Source: Bacillus horti (GTDB taxonomy: Bacteria; Bacillota; Bacilli; Caldalkalibacillales; JCM-10596). From it: a stretch of DNA of 64,000 nucleotides. How positions within the stretch are numbered: position 1 is the first letter of the stretch; each line of letters opens with the position of its first letter. The notes beneath the pieces were generated by a model. The model was not told the DNA's origin. It saw only the letters and a list, made by a program, of their open reading frames with translations, and did not search any database. A program made the position numbers and the translations under genes. The DNA is taken from positions 62,001-126,000 of the forward strand of contig NZ_JAUSTY010000009.1 in assembly GCF_030813115.1 (NCBI RefSeq), read 5' to 3'. This document shows, piece after piece, positions 46,371-56,880 of this stretch.

Positions 46371-47000
46371 ATGTCATTAACCAAAGCACTAATCATTGCT
46401 GATTATGGAAACAGGAAAGAGGAAAAGATCGATGTTTTATTTAACCCTAATGAATATTCGCTAGATACGGAAAACGATTATACGTGGCATACATCAGCAG
46501 GTTTATCTATGCCTGTAGGGCAATTTATTAGCGGGAAAACCCCTTCTTTAACGATGGAGCTTTTTTTTGACACGTATGAATCTCAAAAGGATGTAAGGGA
46601 TTATACAAAGAAAATTACGAAGCTGATGGCCATTGATTCTGATCTTCATACTCCACCGATGTGCAGGTTTGTCTGGGGCTCCTTAGATTTTCGTGGAATC
46701 GTCCAAAAGGTAGGACAGCAGTTCACCATGTTTTTGCAATCGGGAATTCCGGTGCGGGCCACGTTAAAGGTCACCTTCCAGCAGACAAAAACGGTCAAAG
46801 AGCAGTATCAGGACATACCCAGACAATCTGCAGATCGGACGAAGCAGAGAATGGTTCATCATGGAGAGCAATTGTGGATGATTGCGAATGAGGAGTATGA
46901 GGACCCAACGCTTTGGAGAAGTATCGCTAAGGCCAATCACATTTATAATCCTATGCAGCTCGAAAATGGAAAACGATTAATTGTTCCAAGGCTGGAGTGA
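46371..47000 (+). CDS. eCIS LysM-containing adaptor (Pvc7-like)
   Basis: The 209-residue protein has an N-terminal tube/hub-adaptor domain (KIDVLFNPNEYSLDTENDYTW ... FRGIVQKVGQQFTMF ... VRATLKVTFQQ) and a C-terminal LysM domain (HHGEQLWMIANEEYEDPTLW ... IAKANHI). In PVC and AlgoCIS this subunit joins tube and central spike. The closing ...RLE overlaps the ribosome binding site of the hub gene. Confidence 0.88.
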   Translation: MSLTKALIIADYGNRKEEKIDVLFNPNEYSLDTENDYTWHTSAGLSMPVGQFISGKTPSLTMELFFDTYESQKDVRDYTKKITKLMAIDSDLHTPPMCRFVWGSLDFRGIVQKVGQQFTMFLQSGIPVRATLKVTFQQTKTVKEQYQDIPRQSADRTKQRMVHHGEQLWMIANEEYEDPTLWRSIAKANHIYNPMQLENGKRLIVPRLE

Positions 47001-47007
47001 CAAGACA

Positions 47008-48114
47008 ATGAGTAATTTAAAGCTGAGTACGAAAACATATTCCTTTCAACAACTAGAGGAGAAATATCGTGGCTTTTTAGCACCAGCGTTTCAGATATTG
47101 GTTGAAGGAAGTAATATTCAATTAGAAGGAATGGTTTTATCTAATGTAAAGGTGTCTACGTCTATTCAAGCTACAGCTGATACATTTTCATTCACTGTAT
47201 CAAATGCTTTTGATTTCGGTAAAAGAGAGTTCGATTCCTCTTGGATAAACAAATATTTTTCACCCACTAAATCAGTAGAGATCAAGATGGGGTACGTAGA
47301 TCGATTTGAAACGGTCATGGAAGGGATTATTACGAAGATTAGCTATGAGTATCCTAAAAATGGTCATCCCTCCATTCATGTAACGGGAATGGATCTATCC
47401 TTCTTGATGATGAGAGGGAAGAAAATTAAGTCATGGTCAGATAAATCTTATAGTGAGATTGTCACTGAAATTGGGGGAGATTACTCTCTCAAGCTTGATG
47501 TGGATAGCTGTCCCAAAACCAACAGTCATCATGTTCAAAACTTTAAGGACAATTTTAATTTTATAAAAGGGCTGGCCAAAGAGGTGAACTATGATTTTTC
47601 AATCGTCGGGAGAACGTTATATTTCAAAAAACCTTTAACCCAGGCAGCCTCAGTTATAGAACTAGAGTGGGGCAAGCATCTGCATAGCTTTTCGGCGACC
47701 CATGATATTAGTCAGCAGGTTAGTAAGGTGCATGTCTATGGTACAAATCATAAGAGTAAAGAGGTCTACTCTGGTGAAGCGGCTCAAATCAATAAGCTAG
47801 GCTCAAACGCGAAAACAGGTGCAGATTTGATGCGTAGCTTTGGGACGAATGCAGATGATTACAATAAGGAGGAGCTTCAATCTGCGGAAGAGGCTAAGCT
47901 TCGGGCAGAAGCGATTCTAAATGAGACGGCGATGAATTTAGTGCAAGGAAATGGTGAATGCATAGGTCTTCCGGAAATTCAAGCAGGCAGATATTTGAAG
48001 CTTGCAAAATTAGGACGACATCTAAGTCAGCCCTACCACATCCTTACGGTCACACATTCCATAGGAAAAACGGGATATACAACGAGCTTTACTTTTAGGG
48101 GGAATGCTATATGA
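47008..48114 (+). CDS. eCIS spike hub protein (gpD-like, first half of Pvc8/VgrG)
   Basis: The 368-residue protein corresponds to the trimeric hub domain of VgrG or Pvc8 and phage P2 gpD. Residues 22-100 include the QILVEGSNIQLEGMVLSNVKVS start and TFSFTVSNAFDF, and the second barrel follows. ATG 47008 has GGAGTGA upstream. It is fused with the spike in PVC (Pvc8); here spike and hub are separate genes overlapping by ATGA. Confidence 0.86.
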   Translation: MSNLKLSTKTYSFQQLEEKYRGFLAPAFQILVEGSNIQLEGMVLSNVKVSTSIQATADTFSFTVSNAFDFGKREFDSSWINKYFSPTKSVEIKMGYVDRFETVMEGIITKISYEYPKNGHPSIHVTGMDLSFLMMRGKKIKSWSDKSYSEIVTEIGGDYSLKLDVDSCPKTNSHHVQNFKDNFNFIKGLAKEVNYDFSIVGRTLYFKKPLTQAASVIELEWGKHLHSFSATHDISQQVSKVHVYGTNHKSKEVYSGEAAQINKLGSNAKTGADLMRSFGTNADDYNKEELQSAEEAKLRAEAILNETAMNLVQGNGECIGLPEIQAGRYLKLAKLGRHLSQPYHILTVTHSIGKTGYTTSFTFRGNAI

Positions 48115-48830
48115 CACCTTTTTCAAGCTTTACAAGTGCCAATGCAGTCTCAAACCACCGTGTTGATGGCGTTATGATCGGAGTAGTAACAGATAACAAT
48201 GATCCTGAAGGACTGGCAAGGGTCCGATTAAACCTTCCAGGCTTTACGGAGGAGAGTGAAACAGATTGGGTTAGAATAGCCACCATGATGGCGGGAAAGG
48301 ATCGTGGTAGTTTATTTATTCCCGAGGTTGGTGACGAGGTTTTAGTTGCTTTCCATCTAGGAGATATTCGCTCCCCCTTTGTTATTGGAGCACTATGGAC
48401 GGAGGAAAGTGAATCTCCAAAATCGGCAGAAGGAAATAATGTCCGTAAGCTGAAGTCAAGGTCAGGGCATGAAATTATTTTTGATGATGACGATGCGGAA
48501 GGGAAAGTGACGATTCTTTCTAGTAAAGGCCATAAGCTTGAGCTAGACGATAAAAATGATCAGCTGACGATCAGTGAGCAAAGCAGCAAAAATCAAATTG
48601 AAATTAAGGGTGGCTCCGCGAATGAAATTGTCATTAAAAGTGATTCCACTACTATTTCATTGGACGCACAGGGGCAGGTTAAGATAGAGAGCAATCAAAA
48701 GGTAACCATACAATCCGCAGATATTAATATTGAAGCGAAGGCCCAATTAAATCTAAAGGCCAGTGGAGCCATGAATTTGAAATCTGACGGACTTATCACT
48801 ATTAAAGGCAGTATGGTCAAAATAAATTAA
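48111..48830 (+). CDS. eCIS spike protein (gpV/gp5-like OB fold with beta-helix)
   Basis: The 239-residue protein opens with a gp5/VgrG OB-fold (GVMIGVVTDNNDPEGLARVR, PEVGDEVLVAFHLGDIRSPF, VIGALW). Residues 150-239 are a beta-helical needle made of short repeats such as KSDSTTISLDAQGQVKIESN and VTIQSADINIEAKAQLNLKA. This forms the trimeric puncturing needle under the hub. A separate DUF4280 protein from the facing operon could cap its tip. Confidence 0.9.
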   Translation: MTPFSSFTSANAVSNHRVDGVMIGVVTDNNDPEGLARVRLNLPGFTEESETDWVRIATMMAGKDRGSLFIPEVGDEVLVAFHLGDIRSPFVIGALWTEESESPKSAEGNNVRKLKSRSGHEIIFDDDDAEGKVTILSSKGHKLELDDKNDQLTISEQSSKNQIEIKGGSANEIVIKSDSTTISLDAQGQVKIESNQKVTIQSADINIEAKAQLNLKASGAMNLKSDGLITIKGSMVKIN

Positions 48831-48843
48831 GGGGATTGATCCA

Positions 48844-49245
48844 ATGGGCAAAAGCTTTTTAGGAAGGGGCTGGAAATTTCCAATTCAGGTTGATGAGACG
48901 ACGGGGAGAATTATGACCTCGGAGTATGAGGAGGATATCCAAGAATCTCTACAAATTATTTTGCGTACCTCAAAAGGTGAACGAGTGATGCGTCCAGATT
49001 TCGGTTGCAGGCTCAGTGACTTCAGCTTTTCCGTCATTGATGAAACCACGATTCGACTTATGCAGACGAGTATCTTAGAGGCGGTACAGGCTTGGGAGCC
49101 TAGAGTGCATCAGGTAGAGGTTAAGATCGACCGCGATAAGGAAGAAATGGGGAAGCTTTGGATCAGGCTTACTTATGTGGTGCGTACAACAAATAACCTT
49201 TTTAATCAAGTGTATCCCTACTATATCTATGAAGGTGCGAAATAG
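48844..49245 (+). CDS. eCIS baseplate wedge protein gp25-like (Pvc9-like)
   Basis: The 133-residue protein is a gp25-like member: GWKFPIQVDETTGRIMTSEY, EDIQESLQIILRTSKGER, MRPDFGCRL. The EPR motif (EPRVHQVEV) is present, which is the conserved core that contacts sheath and wedge. It follows the spike by 14 bases. Confidence 0.93.
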   Translation: MGKSFLGRGWKFPIQVDETTGRIMTSEYEEDIQESLQIILRTSKGERVMRPDFGCRLSDFSFSVIDETTIRLMQTSILEAVQAWEPRVHQVEVKIDRDKEEMGKLWIRLTYVVRTTNNLFNQVYPYYIYEGAK

Positions 49246-49254
49246 GGTGAGAGT

Positions 49255-52200
49255 ATGAAGGATGAGCACAAAATGAATAAGGGGAGCTTTAGCTCACCAC
49301 TGATCAGTTCGAAGGATAGACAGGGATTGGTTAAGCAAATTAGGGAGCTTGCCCCGTATTATACTCCAGAATGGCGTTTCTCAGAGCATAATCCAGATGT
49401 AGGATCAACATTAGCTCTGACAGTAGCAGAGATGATGAATGAGAACATTAAGCGCTTAAACAAGGTTCCCTTTAAAAACTATATCGCTTTTTTAAATCTG
49501 TTGAATAGTCGTCTACAAGCTGCCAAGCCTGCCACTGCTTACGTTACATTTGAAGCGGTGAAGGGTGTTAAGCATCCTGTACATATTCCTAAAGGAACTC
49601 AGCTTGCAGCAACAAGAGAAGAAGAAAAAGTGATTTTTGAAACGCTAAGCAGTTTAGTCATTACTCCAGCCCGTGTAAGCCACTGCATTCAAGTATGTCC
49701 TAGCTCTGATCAAATCGTGCAGGGAATGGCAGGTGAGTCTGGTGGCTTGGATCAGAACAAAAATATGCAGGAGCATGCTCTATTTATAGCCCAAGATGAT
49801 ATGTTTAACGTAAGAGAAGCCACTTGGTTTACTATAACCCTTGAGAACAGAGACGCTAAATATACGGAAGCAAGCATGTATAAAAGCTTAGCGGATACTG
49901 GAATTACTGAGTGGCTGTATCCAACTGCAGAGGGTTGGATTCCTTTTACTGAGATACTTTATGATAATGATAGGCTCCTTCTAAAAAAGAACACAAAAGA
50001 CAGAATTGTACGCTATCCGATAAATGGTCAGGACAGATTTTGGATAGTCTGCAGGAAAAAGAAATTGTCAGATACAGATGAATCTCATGGACGCATTAGT
50101 CGACTTAGCCTTAAAGCAGAGTATGTAGATATAGATAATCAGGGTGGTAGCTTAGCTGAGCAGATTTTTCAGGATGACGTTGAATTAGATCAAGAAGGTT
50201 TCTTCCCCTTTGGTAAAACATTTGCCCCTTACTCTGTGTTTTATATAGGAAGCACAGAAGTTTTAAACAAAAGAGGTAGTAGGATTAGCATAACCTTTGA
50301 TTTAAGTTTTCTGTCTCAGCGTTTGTATCCGAATGTAGAGCCTTATGTAGAGTGGAAGCTGCTAATGAAAAAGTCTACCTTTCATAAAAAGGAGTACCCT
50401 CCAATCAGTATTGCTAGCGTTATTTGGGAATATTGGAACGGGAAGGCATGGGTCAAGCTACAGACGAATGCTGGAAGTGAACGGGTGTTTCAAAATCCTG
50501 AGGGACAACAGGTGACCATTCAATTTATATGCCCTGACGATATGTATAGCTCATTTGTTAATGCCCATGAAAACTATTGGATTAGAGCTAGAGTTCTTGA
50601 TGTGGAGCATTTATACTCACCCGATCCTGTTTACCAGACTCCATGGATAGAAAATCTGCGCTTATCTTATACATACAGTAGCCCTGTTTTACCACAGGCC
50701 TGTCTAACTTTAAATAATCTTTCTTATACGGATGAAACAGCAGCCTTACTTAGCTCTACAGGAAGCTTCAAGCCTTTTCATAAGCTTGATGTGAACTACC
50801 CCTCATTGTATATAGGGCTTGATCAAGCGCCGCTGAAAGGACCAATTAGTATGCTGATTTCCATTGCTCCTAAAAGCAAAGAACAACAGGTAAAGGGATA
50901 TATTAATTGGCAGTATCTAGCTAATGAAAGTGGTAGAACGGTATGGAAAGTGTTACATGTTGTGGATGAGACAGAGCATTTTACCAGAAAGGGTATCCTT
51001 CAATTTTTTGGAGCCAATGATTTTAGAGAGCAAAGCTTATTCGGTAAGAAAGGGTACTGGATTAGAGCCAGCCATGTTAAACACAGTCACCAGCATGCAA
51101 ATCATCAATGGGCAGTAACCCCTTTTATTCAAGAGCTGATGTTAAACGTAACAAAAGCCGTCCAACAAGAAAGAATCGTGTGGGAAATTCCTAGTAAAGT
51201 AAGCGGGTCTGAGGAATATCAATTGGAACATGGCAATGTACTAGAGGAAGAAGTTTGGGTGGAAGAAACGAATTCAATCAGCAAGGATGAAGTAGATGAG
51301 CTCTTCAATCGGACATCTGAGCAGATAGAGGTGCTTTATGATAGTGAGGGAAATATCCAAAAAGTATGGGTCAAGTGGTGCCCTACGGAGCATATTCTCG
51401 AATCCCTACCTACGGACAGACATTATGTCATACATCCACATTCTGGGAAGCTAAGATTTGGTGATGGTAGGCATGGAAGAGAACTACCTATAGCTAGTGA
51501 GGAGCAGCTAAAGGTTTCCTATAAGACAGTAAAAGGAAGACTGGGAAACGTAGCGGCACAACAGATTACTGAGCTGTTAAAACCGATTCCTTTTATTCAA
51601 GGAGTAATAAATCATGAGGCTGCTAGTGGTGGTAGTGACACTGAGAGAATGGAACAAGCAGTAAGGAGAGCTCCGCAAAGGATAAGGCATGGGGATCGTG
51701 CTGTTACGGCAGAGGATTTCGAGCAGCTTGTAAAGGAGAATTTCCCCTCCATAACACAAGTAAAATGCCTCTCTAATTACAACGCAGATTTAGTAAAAGA
51801 ACCTGGTTCTTTAACACTAGTTGTTTTACAGCAAGGTGGCAAAATGGATCGGACGAGCTTTCCAGTCTATAAGAAGCAAATCGAACAGCTCCTCTTACAA
51901 AAAACAGCTAATGTCATCGCTTTTCCACAGCAAATTAAGGTCATTGAGCCGGTGTATGTAGAGGTTTCTGTTTATCTTTCTTTAGTCATACATCCAGATG
52001 AGGATCAAATAATGATTGAGGAGCAAGTGGAACGACGAATACGCTCATTTCTGCATCCTGTTACAGGCTATCTCCAGCAGCAGGGCTGGGAAATTGGACA
52101 GTCTATTCATCCTTCTGTTTTCTACAGCTTGCTTTCTTCCATTCGGGGAGTTGAATATATCGAAAGATGCACCTTAACGTTGGTAGGCGAGAAAAATGGA

Positions 52201-52296
52201 GAGAGAGTGGAAATAGATGAGCAACAGGCTGCAAAGCTACTTAATGGGATTATTTGTAACGGTGTTCACTCTATTCAGATTAGGGTTAAAGAATAA
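49255..52296 (+). CDS. eCIS large baseplate protein (gpJ/gp6-like, Pvc11-like)
   Basis: The 1013-residue protein shows the baseplate J-like architecture: an N-terminal block (LAPYYTPEWRF..HNPDVGSTLALTVAEMM), a long divergent beta-rich middle, and a C-terminal gp6-type region (HPHSGKLRFGDGRHGRELP, GRLGNVAAQQI, RRAPQRIRHGDRAVTAEDFE). This subunit builds the wedge ring around the spike. It follows gp25 by nine bases. Confidence 0.92.
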   Translation: MKDEHKMNKGSFSSPLISSKDRQGLVKQIRELAPYYTPEWRFSEHNPDVGSTLALTVAEMMNENIKRLNKVPFKNYIAFLNLLNSRLQAAKPATAYVTFEAVKGVKHPVHIPKGTQLAATREEEKVIFETLSSLVITPARVSHCIQVCPSSDQIVQGMAGESGGLDQNKNMQEHALFIAQDDMFNVREATWFTITLENRDAKYTEASMYKSLADTGITEWLYPTAEGWIPFTEILYDNDRLLLKKNTKDRIVRYPINGQDRFWIVCRKKKLSDTDESHGRISRLSLKAEYVDIDNQGGSLAEQIFQDDVELDQEGFFPFGKTFAPYSVFYIGSTEVLNKRGSRISITFDLSFLSQRLYPNVEPYVEWKLLMKKSTFHKKEYPPISIASVIWEYWNGKAWVKLQTNAGSERVFQNPEGQQVTIQFICPDDMYSSFVNAHENYWIRARVLDVEHLYSPDPVYQTPWIENLRLSYTYSSPVLPQACLTLNNLSYTDETAALLSSTGSFKPFHKLDVNYPSLYIGLDQAPLKGPISMLISIAPKSKEQQVKGYINWQYLANESGRTVWKVLHVVDETEHFTRKGILQFFGANDFREQSLFGKKGYWIRASHVKHSHQHANHQWAVTPFIQELMLNVTKAVQQERIVWEIPSKVSGSEEYQLEHGNVLEEEVWVEETNSISKDEVDELFNRTSEQIEVLYDSEGNIQKVWVKWCPTEHILESLPTDRHYVIHPHSGKLRFGDGRHGRELPIASEEQLKVSYKTVKGRLGNVAAQQITELLKPIPFIQGVINHEAASGGSDTERMEQAVRRAPQRIRHGDRAVTAEDFEQLVKENFPSITQVKCLSNYNADLVKEPGSLTLVVLQQGGKMDRTSFPVYKKQIEQLLLQKTANVIAFPQQIKVIEPVYVEVSVYLSLVIHPDEDQIMIEEQVERRIRSFLHPVTGYLQQQGWEIGQSIHPSVFYSLLSSIRGVEYIERCTLTLVGEKNGERVEIDEQQAAKLLNGIICNGVHSIQIRVKE

Positions 52297-52351
52297 GCCC
52301 ATATGACCAAATGTAATATAGAACAAAACAAATGAAAGGAGGGAATGATCT

Positions 52352-54649
52352 ATGCTGAAGCTCCCCCATTTAGATGATCGGATGTACACCCAAATAGTTG
52401 AGGAAGCTAGGAAACGAATTCCTACATTAACGGATGAATGGACAGACCAGAATGCTCATGATCCTGGCATAACGTTAATGGAGCTGTTCTCATGGCTTAT
52501 TGAAATGCAGCAATATCATCTTGATCAAATTACGAGTAAGCATGAGCGGAAGTACTTGAAGCTTATGGGAATGATACCTCAGCCTGCTCAGCCTGCTTCT
52601 GTTGACGTTTTTTTGAGTGGGGTAGATAGAAAGATATTCCTTCCTCAGGGCACAAAATTTGGAGCGAGAGATCAGATATTTGAAACGCTTGAAGAGCAAT
52701 GGCTTTTACCTGTTGAGGTAGATAAAGTACTGGTTTGGTCAAAGGGAGAAGGTGTTGATTACTCGATTGCTAATGATCATGTGGGCTCTACTTATTTTGC
52801 GTTTGGGGACAAAGCGGAAAAAGGAAATCGCCTGTATCTTTCATTTCAAAGTGAATTACCTGTAAATGAGATTGTTCGACTATCCTTTTCACTCTATGAG
52901 AGCTACCCTGTTTCTATGATTAGAGGAAAGCACGATCCAGTAGCCATTCCCCCGGGTCGAATCTCGTTGTTTTATTATGGAAGAAATAATGACCATGGGA
53001 CGGATTGGCTACCCGTAGTGGTTGAGCAAGATCAGACAAATCACCTGTCCTATAGTGGTTCGATAGATGTAAAGCTTCCTACTCAAATGGTAAGCAGGAC
53101 GGTACATCCAGCAGACGATAAAAAGCGTTACTGGCTGTATGCTCAGGTAGATCAGTCAGGGTACGAGCTATCCCCTAGGATTGATAAGCTTGAGATCAAT
53201 ACGGTTCGGGCACAGCAAACGGAAACAGTGTGCCATTACCAAAACTTCTCAAGTACTGGACAAGGGAATCAAGCTTTTCTTTTAAAGCATTATCTTCATA
53301 CTTATGGAAAGCTTGATGTCCAAGTTTATGAGGAGCAGGGCTGGAGGGATTGGTGTTGTATCCAGTCAGCTTCTGAAGGAGCGGGTGAAGAAAATACTTA
53401 TGAGCTACAGGAAGTCCCACACAACCTGAAGCAGCTTGTATTCAGGGATGATCATCATAGAAGAGTACCTGAGCAGGGAAGAAATAATATTCGTGTACTA
53501 GCGTACGAGTCATCCAATTCCGAAGCTGTATGGTTAGGGAGAAGTAATGGTTTACCCTATCAACGGTTTGAGCTTCCAAGAAAAGGAGAGGGAACATACT
53601 TACAGAGGATTGAGATTCAGGTAGGATTCAAAGAGATAGAAACGAATGAATGGATCTGGCAGGACTGGATCAGAGTGGCAGACTTTGATCAATCCGGATT
53701 AAATGACCGTCATTATATCCTTGATCCTGAGGGGAAATTCATTCAGTTCGGTAATCATGAGCAGGGTCTTATCCCACCTAAGTCAGAGGAAAGAAATATT
53801 AGAATTACTTTTCTACAATTTGGTGGGGGTGAAAGAGGAAATATAAAGAGTGGCGTATTAGATCACATTATTGTTCCTACCCAGCAAGCTAAAGCTGTTA
53901 ATGAACACAAAGGTAAGCCTCTGAAGATTGGGGGGAATCTTGAAGGGAGTCTTGGACAGGTTACAGCCATTAACTTTTATGATGCTAGAGGAGGTCAAGA
54001 AGCTGAAAGCATTGAAGCTGCTAAAAAAAGGCTACTTAACCGTCTGCGTCAGCCTACACGTACAGTGACGAATTCAGATATTGAAGCCCTCGCAAAACGT
54101 ACACCTGGTGTACGAGTAGCAAGGGTAAAGGCCATTCCGCTCTATGTGAAGGGGCTACAGAATTATCCTCAGGAGAAGGTAGCTGGACAGGTTACTATTG
54201 TGGCAGTACCTTTCAGTGAACAGGAGCTTCCTGTTCCTAGCACAGGTTTCTTACAGACAATAAAGCAGCATTTAGAGCCTTTTCGTCTACTGACGACCCA
54301 GCTTCATGTTATTTCTCCTGAATATATAAAAGTCTCTGTTTATGCTGTACTTGTTGTTGATCCAGAGGTAAAGGATACGGGGAGAGTAATGGACACCTTA
54401 CATACGCTCCTAAACCCTTATGATCACTTTGGGGAAGAGGGTTGGGATTTTGGTAAAGCGGTGACAAAAGCAGAAATGATTAGTCATATAAGTAAGGTTT
54501 CAGGTGTTGTCTATGTTCAGGATATATGGCTTAACGGAGAAGGAGGAGGCACCGTGAAGAATAGTAATGGAGATATTGTCATCCCCCCGCATGCTCTTGT
54601 TTACTCCGGTCAGCATGACATTACTCTGATTGGTCGCCAGGAACTCTAG
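52352..54649 (+). CDS. eCIS second large baseplate protein (gp6-like, Pvc12-like)
   Basis: The 765-residue protein is a second baseplate-J-like protein: the N-terminal LTDEWTDQNAHDPGITLMEL and FSWLIEMQQYHLDQI motifs and the C-terminal blocks FIQFGNHEQGLIPP, RQPTRTVTNSDIEALAKRTP. Contractile systems often use two such subunits per wedge. AAAGGAGGG precedes the start at 52352. Confidence 0.9.
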   Translation: MLKLPHLDDRMYTQIVEEARKRIPTLTDEWTDQNAHDPGITLMELFSWLIEMQQYHLDQITSKHERKYLKLMGMIPQPAQPASVDVFLSGVDRKIFLPQGTKFGARDQIFETLEEQWLLPVEVDKVLVWSKGEGVDYSIANDHVGSTYFAFGDKAEKGNRLYLSFQSELPVNEIVRLSFSLYESYPVSMIRGKHDPVAIPPGRISLFYYGRNNDHGTDWLPVVVEQDQTNHLSYSGSIDVKLPTQMVSRTVHPADDKKRYWLYAQVDQSGYELSPRIDKLEINTVRAQQTETVCHYQNFSSTGQGNQAFLLKHYLHTYGKLDVQVYEEQGWRDWCCIQSASEGAGEENTYELQEVPHNLKQLVFRDDHHRRVPEQGRNNIRVLAYESSNSEAVWLGRSNGLPYQRFELPRKGEGTYLQRIEIQVGFKEIETNEWIWQDWIRVADFDQSGLNDRHYILDPEGKFIQFGNHEQGLIPPKSEERNIRITFLQFGGGERGNIKSGVLDHIIVPTQQAKAVNEHKGKPLKIGGNLEGSLGQVTAINFYDARGGQEAESIEAAKKRLLNRLRQPTRTVTNSDIEALAKRTPGVRVARVKAIPLYVKGLQNYPQEKVAGQVTIVAVPFSEQELPVPSTGFLQTIKQHLEPFRLLTTQLHVISPEYIKVSVYAVLVVDPEVKDTGRVMDTLHTLLNPYDHFGEEGWDFGKAVTKAEMISHISKVSGVVYVQDIWLNGEGGGTVKNSNGDIVIPPHALVYSGQHDITLIGRQEL

Positions 54650-54726
54650 GTATATAAAATTAACACGTCGAGTAAATAAACGAAAGACAAAGCATATAGT
54701 GACTAACTATGTAAGGAGGAGTGAGA

Positions 54727-56826
54727 ATGGAGCAACGATTTTTTTCCTACAATAAAGGCTCTGATTGGAAAAATGGAAAAGCGTATAACGTAATGATCCA
54801 CGGGAATGAACTAAGTGTTGAGCAGCAGGAAAAATACAGTACTGCTCTTATTCTACGCTTTGCCTTAACAGAAGTAAGAGGAAGGGTAACAGATTTTTCC
54901 TTGGGGGAAAGACATCAAATTCACCTACTAGATGAGGAATGGAACATTTGGAGCTACGATTGGCAAAATCATTATCAAGAAATACTGTTTCAGGCTAAGG
55001 ATTACGAGCATTCGCCGTACACGATGATTGATTCTGTACAATCGGTTCTTTTTCTTGCAGATCCTCTTCTAGAAGATAAGCTATCCGCTTACTCAACAAT
55101 AAATGGTCAAAAAATATGGGCCATCTCACAATGGAATCAAAGAAAGCTGTACCCACTAGCTATTCATTCTGATCATCAAAAAGGCCTTTATGTTCTAGTA
55201 GCAAAGGATATGGTTCAACAGGATGGGAAGTTGATTTGTCCTTCTGGTACAAGGCTTAGTGTACTGCACATTGAGTCTACCGGCAGGATTCTAAAAGAGT
55301 ATGGGCTTGAAGGGTTATTTATAAACGCTGCTTTCCCTCTCACTGATCCTACTAAGCAATTTTCCTTAGCGGCTTCGCCAGAAGGGATTATTCTTCTGTA
55401 TCATCGTTCAACAGGTATTCTCTATAGGATATCTAACGAGAAAGAGATGCAACAGATAACAAGCTTAGAGCAAGGCGCTTTGCTATCAAGTATAGCGGTG
55501 GATGGAGAGCAAACGATTTTTATGGGAGGAACTCAGGCCACACCTACTCACAGCGAGGAGGAGCGCTTTATACTTAAACTTCATTCCTCAGGAGAGCGTC
55601 AGGATCATGTAGCTGCGTTTCGTGGCAGCGCCTCGAAAATGAGGATGGATTCAAATCAGCGACTTTATGTTCTTAATAAGAATACTAATGAACTACATGT
55701 ACTAGAGCGAAGGAAAAGAACGAACTTTTCTTCTGCTACGAGTGGTCTAAAGGGGATATTTTTGACAACTGCTTTCGACAGCACAGAGGACGGCCTAGAA
55801 TGGCATAAGGTTCAACTGGAGGCCCATATTCCGGATGAAACACAGATAAGAATTTCTTATTTTGCCTCAGATCGGAAGGATCATTGGCTTCTAGGTCATT
55901 ACCGTTCTCTTGATGAATGGATTTTAAGTGATACTGACCCGATTCAGGTTAAATGTAAGGAGCTTGAAGGTCTGTGGCAGGGTACTCTTATTAGTCCTAG
56001 AGATGCTCTACTATTTAAAGCAAAGGGCAGGTATCTATGGGTAAAAATAGAGTTTATAGGTAGTGAGTTTAAAACGCCTGTTTTAAATAGATTAAGAGTT
56101 TATTTTCCGAGGCAAACCTACCTACCCTATTTACCTGCCGTATATCAAGAGGAGGATACAGGTCAGGATTTTTTAGCCCGTTATCTAGCTTTGTTTCATA
56201 CCTTATTTACTGAGGTTGAGGAAGAAATTAATCAGCTCCCAACCTATCTAGATGCTGATGTAGTAACGGGTCCTTTTTTAAGCTGGCTGTCTACGTGGCT
56301 GGGCATTTCATCTACCGATCGCTGGTCCGAGCAACAGCTTAGAAGCCTAATAAAGCTGGCTCCAGAGCTGTATCCCTTAAGAGGAACCAAATTTGCTATG
56401 CAAAAAATGATTGAGCTTTTTACAGGTAAACCACCCATTATTGTTGAGTATCATCAGTATAAAGAAATGCGAAAGGATCAGCAACTGGGACAGATCATAG
56501 ATCGTTTATATGGCTCTAATCCGTATACCTTTACCGTGTTAATTGAACAAAACTTAATTAAGACGGAGAGGGAACGGTTCATTGTAGAAAGGATTATAGA
56601 GGAGGAGAAACCAGCATTTACAGAAGGAAAGCTAGTACTGCTAGAAGAAAACATTTACTTGGATATGCACTCATATATAGGGATGAATACAATACTAACA
56701 GAGCCTTCTTTACTTATTCTCGACCAACAAGCTGCAATGCCACACCAGACGTTATTAATTGATCAGGATCTGGCCAATCGTCTAGATACGCATACTAGAT
56801 TAGGCTTAGATTCTGAATTGGAGTAG
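54727..56826 (+). CDS. eCIS tail protein with C-terminal gpI-like domain
   Basis: The 699-residue protein has a beta-propeller-like N-terminal half (repeats around 40-330) and a C-terminal phage P2 gpI-like/tail-protein domain: YLPYLPAVYQEEDTGQDFLA, RYLALFHTLFTEVEEEI, FLSWLSTWLGI, LYPLRGTKFAMQKMIELFTG. That domain attaches wedge or fibre to the baseplate. ATG 54727 is preferred, six bases after AAGGAGGA. A propeller-like N-terminus suggests a peripheral or receptor-facing role. Confidence 0.85.
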   Translation: MEQRFFSYNKGSDWKNGKAYNVMIHGNELSVEQQEKYSTALILRFALTEVRGRVTDFSLGERHQIHLLDEEWNIWSYDWQNHYQEILFQAKDYEHSPYTMIDSVQSVLFLADPLLEDKLSAYSTINGQKIWAISQWNQRKLYPLAIHSDHQKGLYVLVAKDMVQQDGKLICPSGTRLSVLHIESTGRILKEYGLEGLFINAAFPLTDPTKQFSLAASPEGIILLYHRSTGILYRISNEKEMQQITSLEQGALLSSIAVDGEQTIFMGGTQATPTHSEEERFILKLHSSGERQDHVAAFRGSASKMRMDSNQRLYVLNKNTNELHVLERRKRTNFSSATSGLKGIFLTTAFDSTEDGLEWHKVQLEAHIPDETQIRISYFASDRKDHWLLGHYRSLDEWILSDTDPIQVKCKELEGLWQGTLISPRDALLFKAKGRYLWVKIEFIGSEFKTPVLNRLRVYFPRQTYLPYLPAVYQEEDTGQDFLARYLALFHTLFTEVEEEINQLPTYLDADVVTGPFLSWLSTWLGISSTDRWSEQQLRSLIKLAPELYPLRGTKFAMQKMIELFTGKPPIIVEYHQYKEMRKDQQLGQIIDRLYGSNPYTFTVLIEQNLIKTERERFIVERIIEEEKPAFTEGKLVLLEENIYLDMHSYIGMNTILTEPSLLILDQQAAMPHQTLLIDQDLANRLDTHTRLGLDSELE

Positions 56827-56880
56827 CTTTTATGGTTTCTATGATTTGCGATTTATAACCAATAGAAGGGGGAGATTTAG

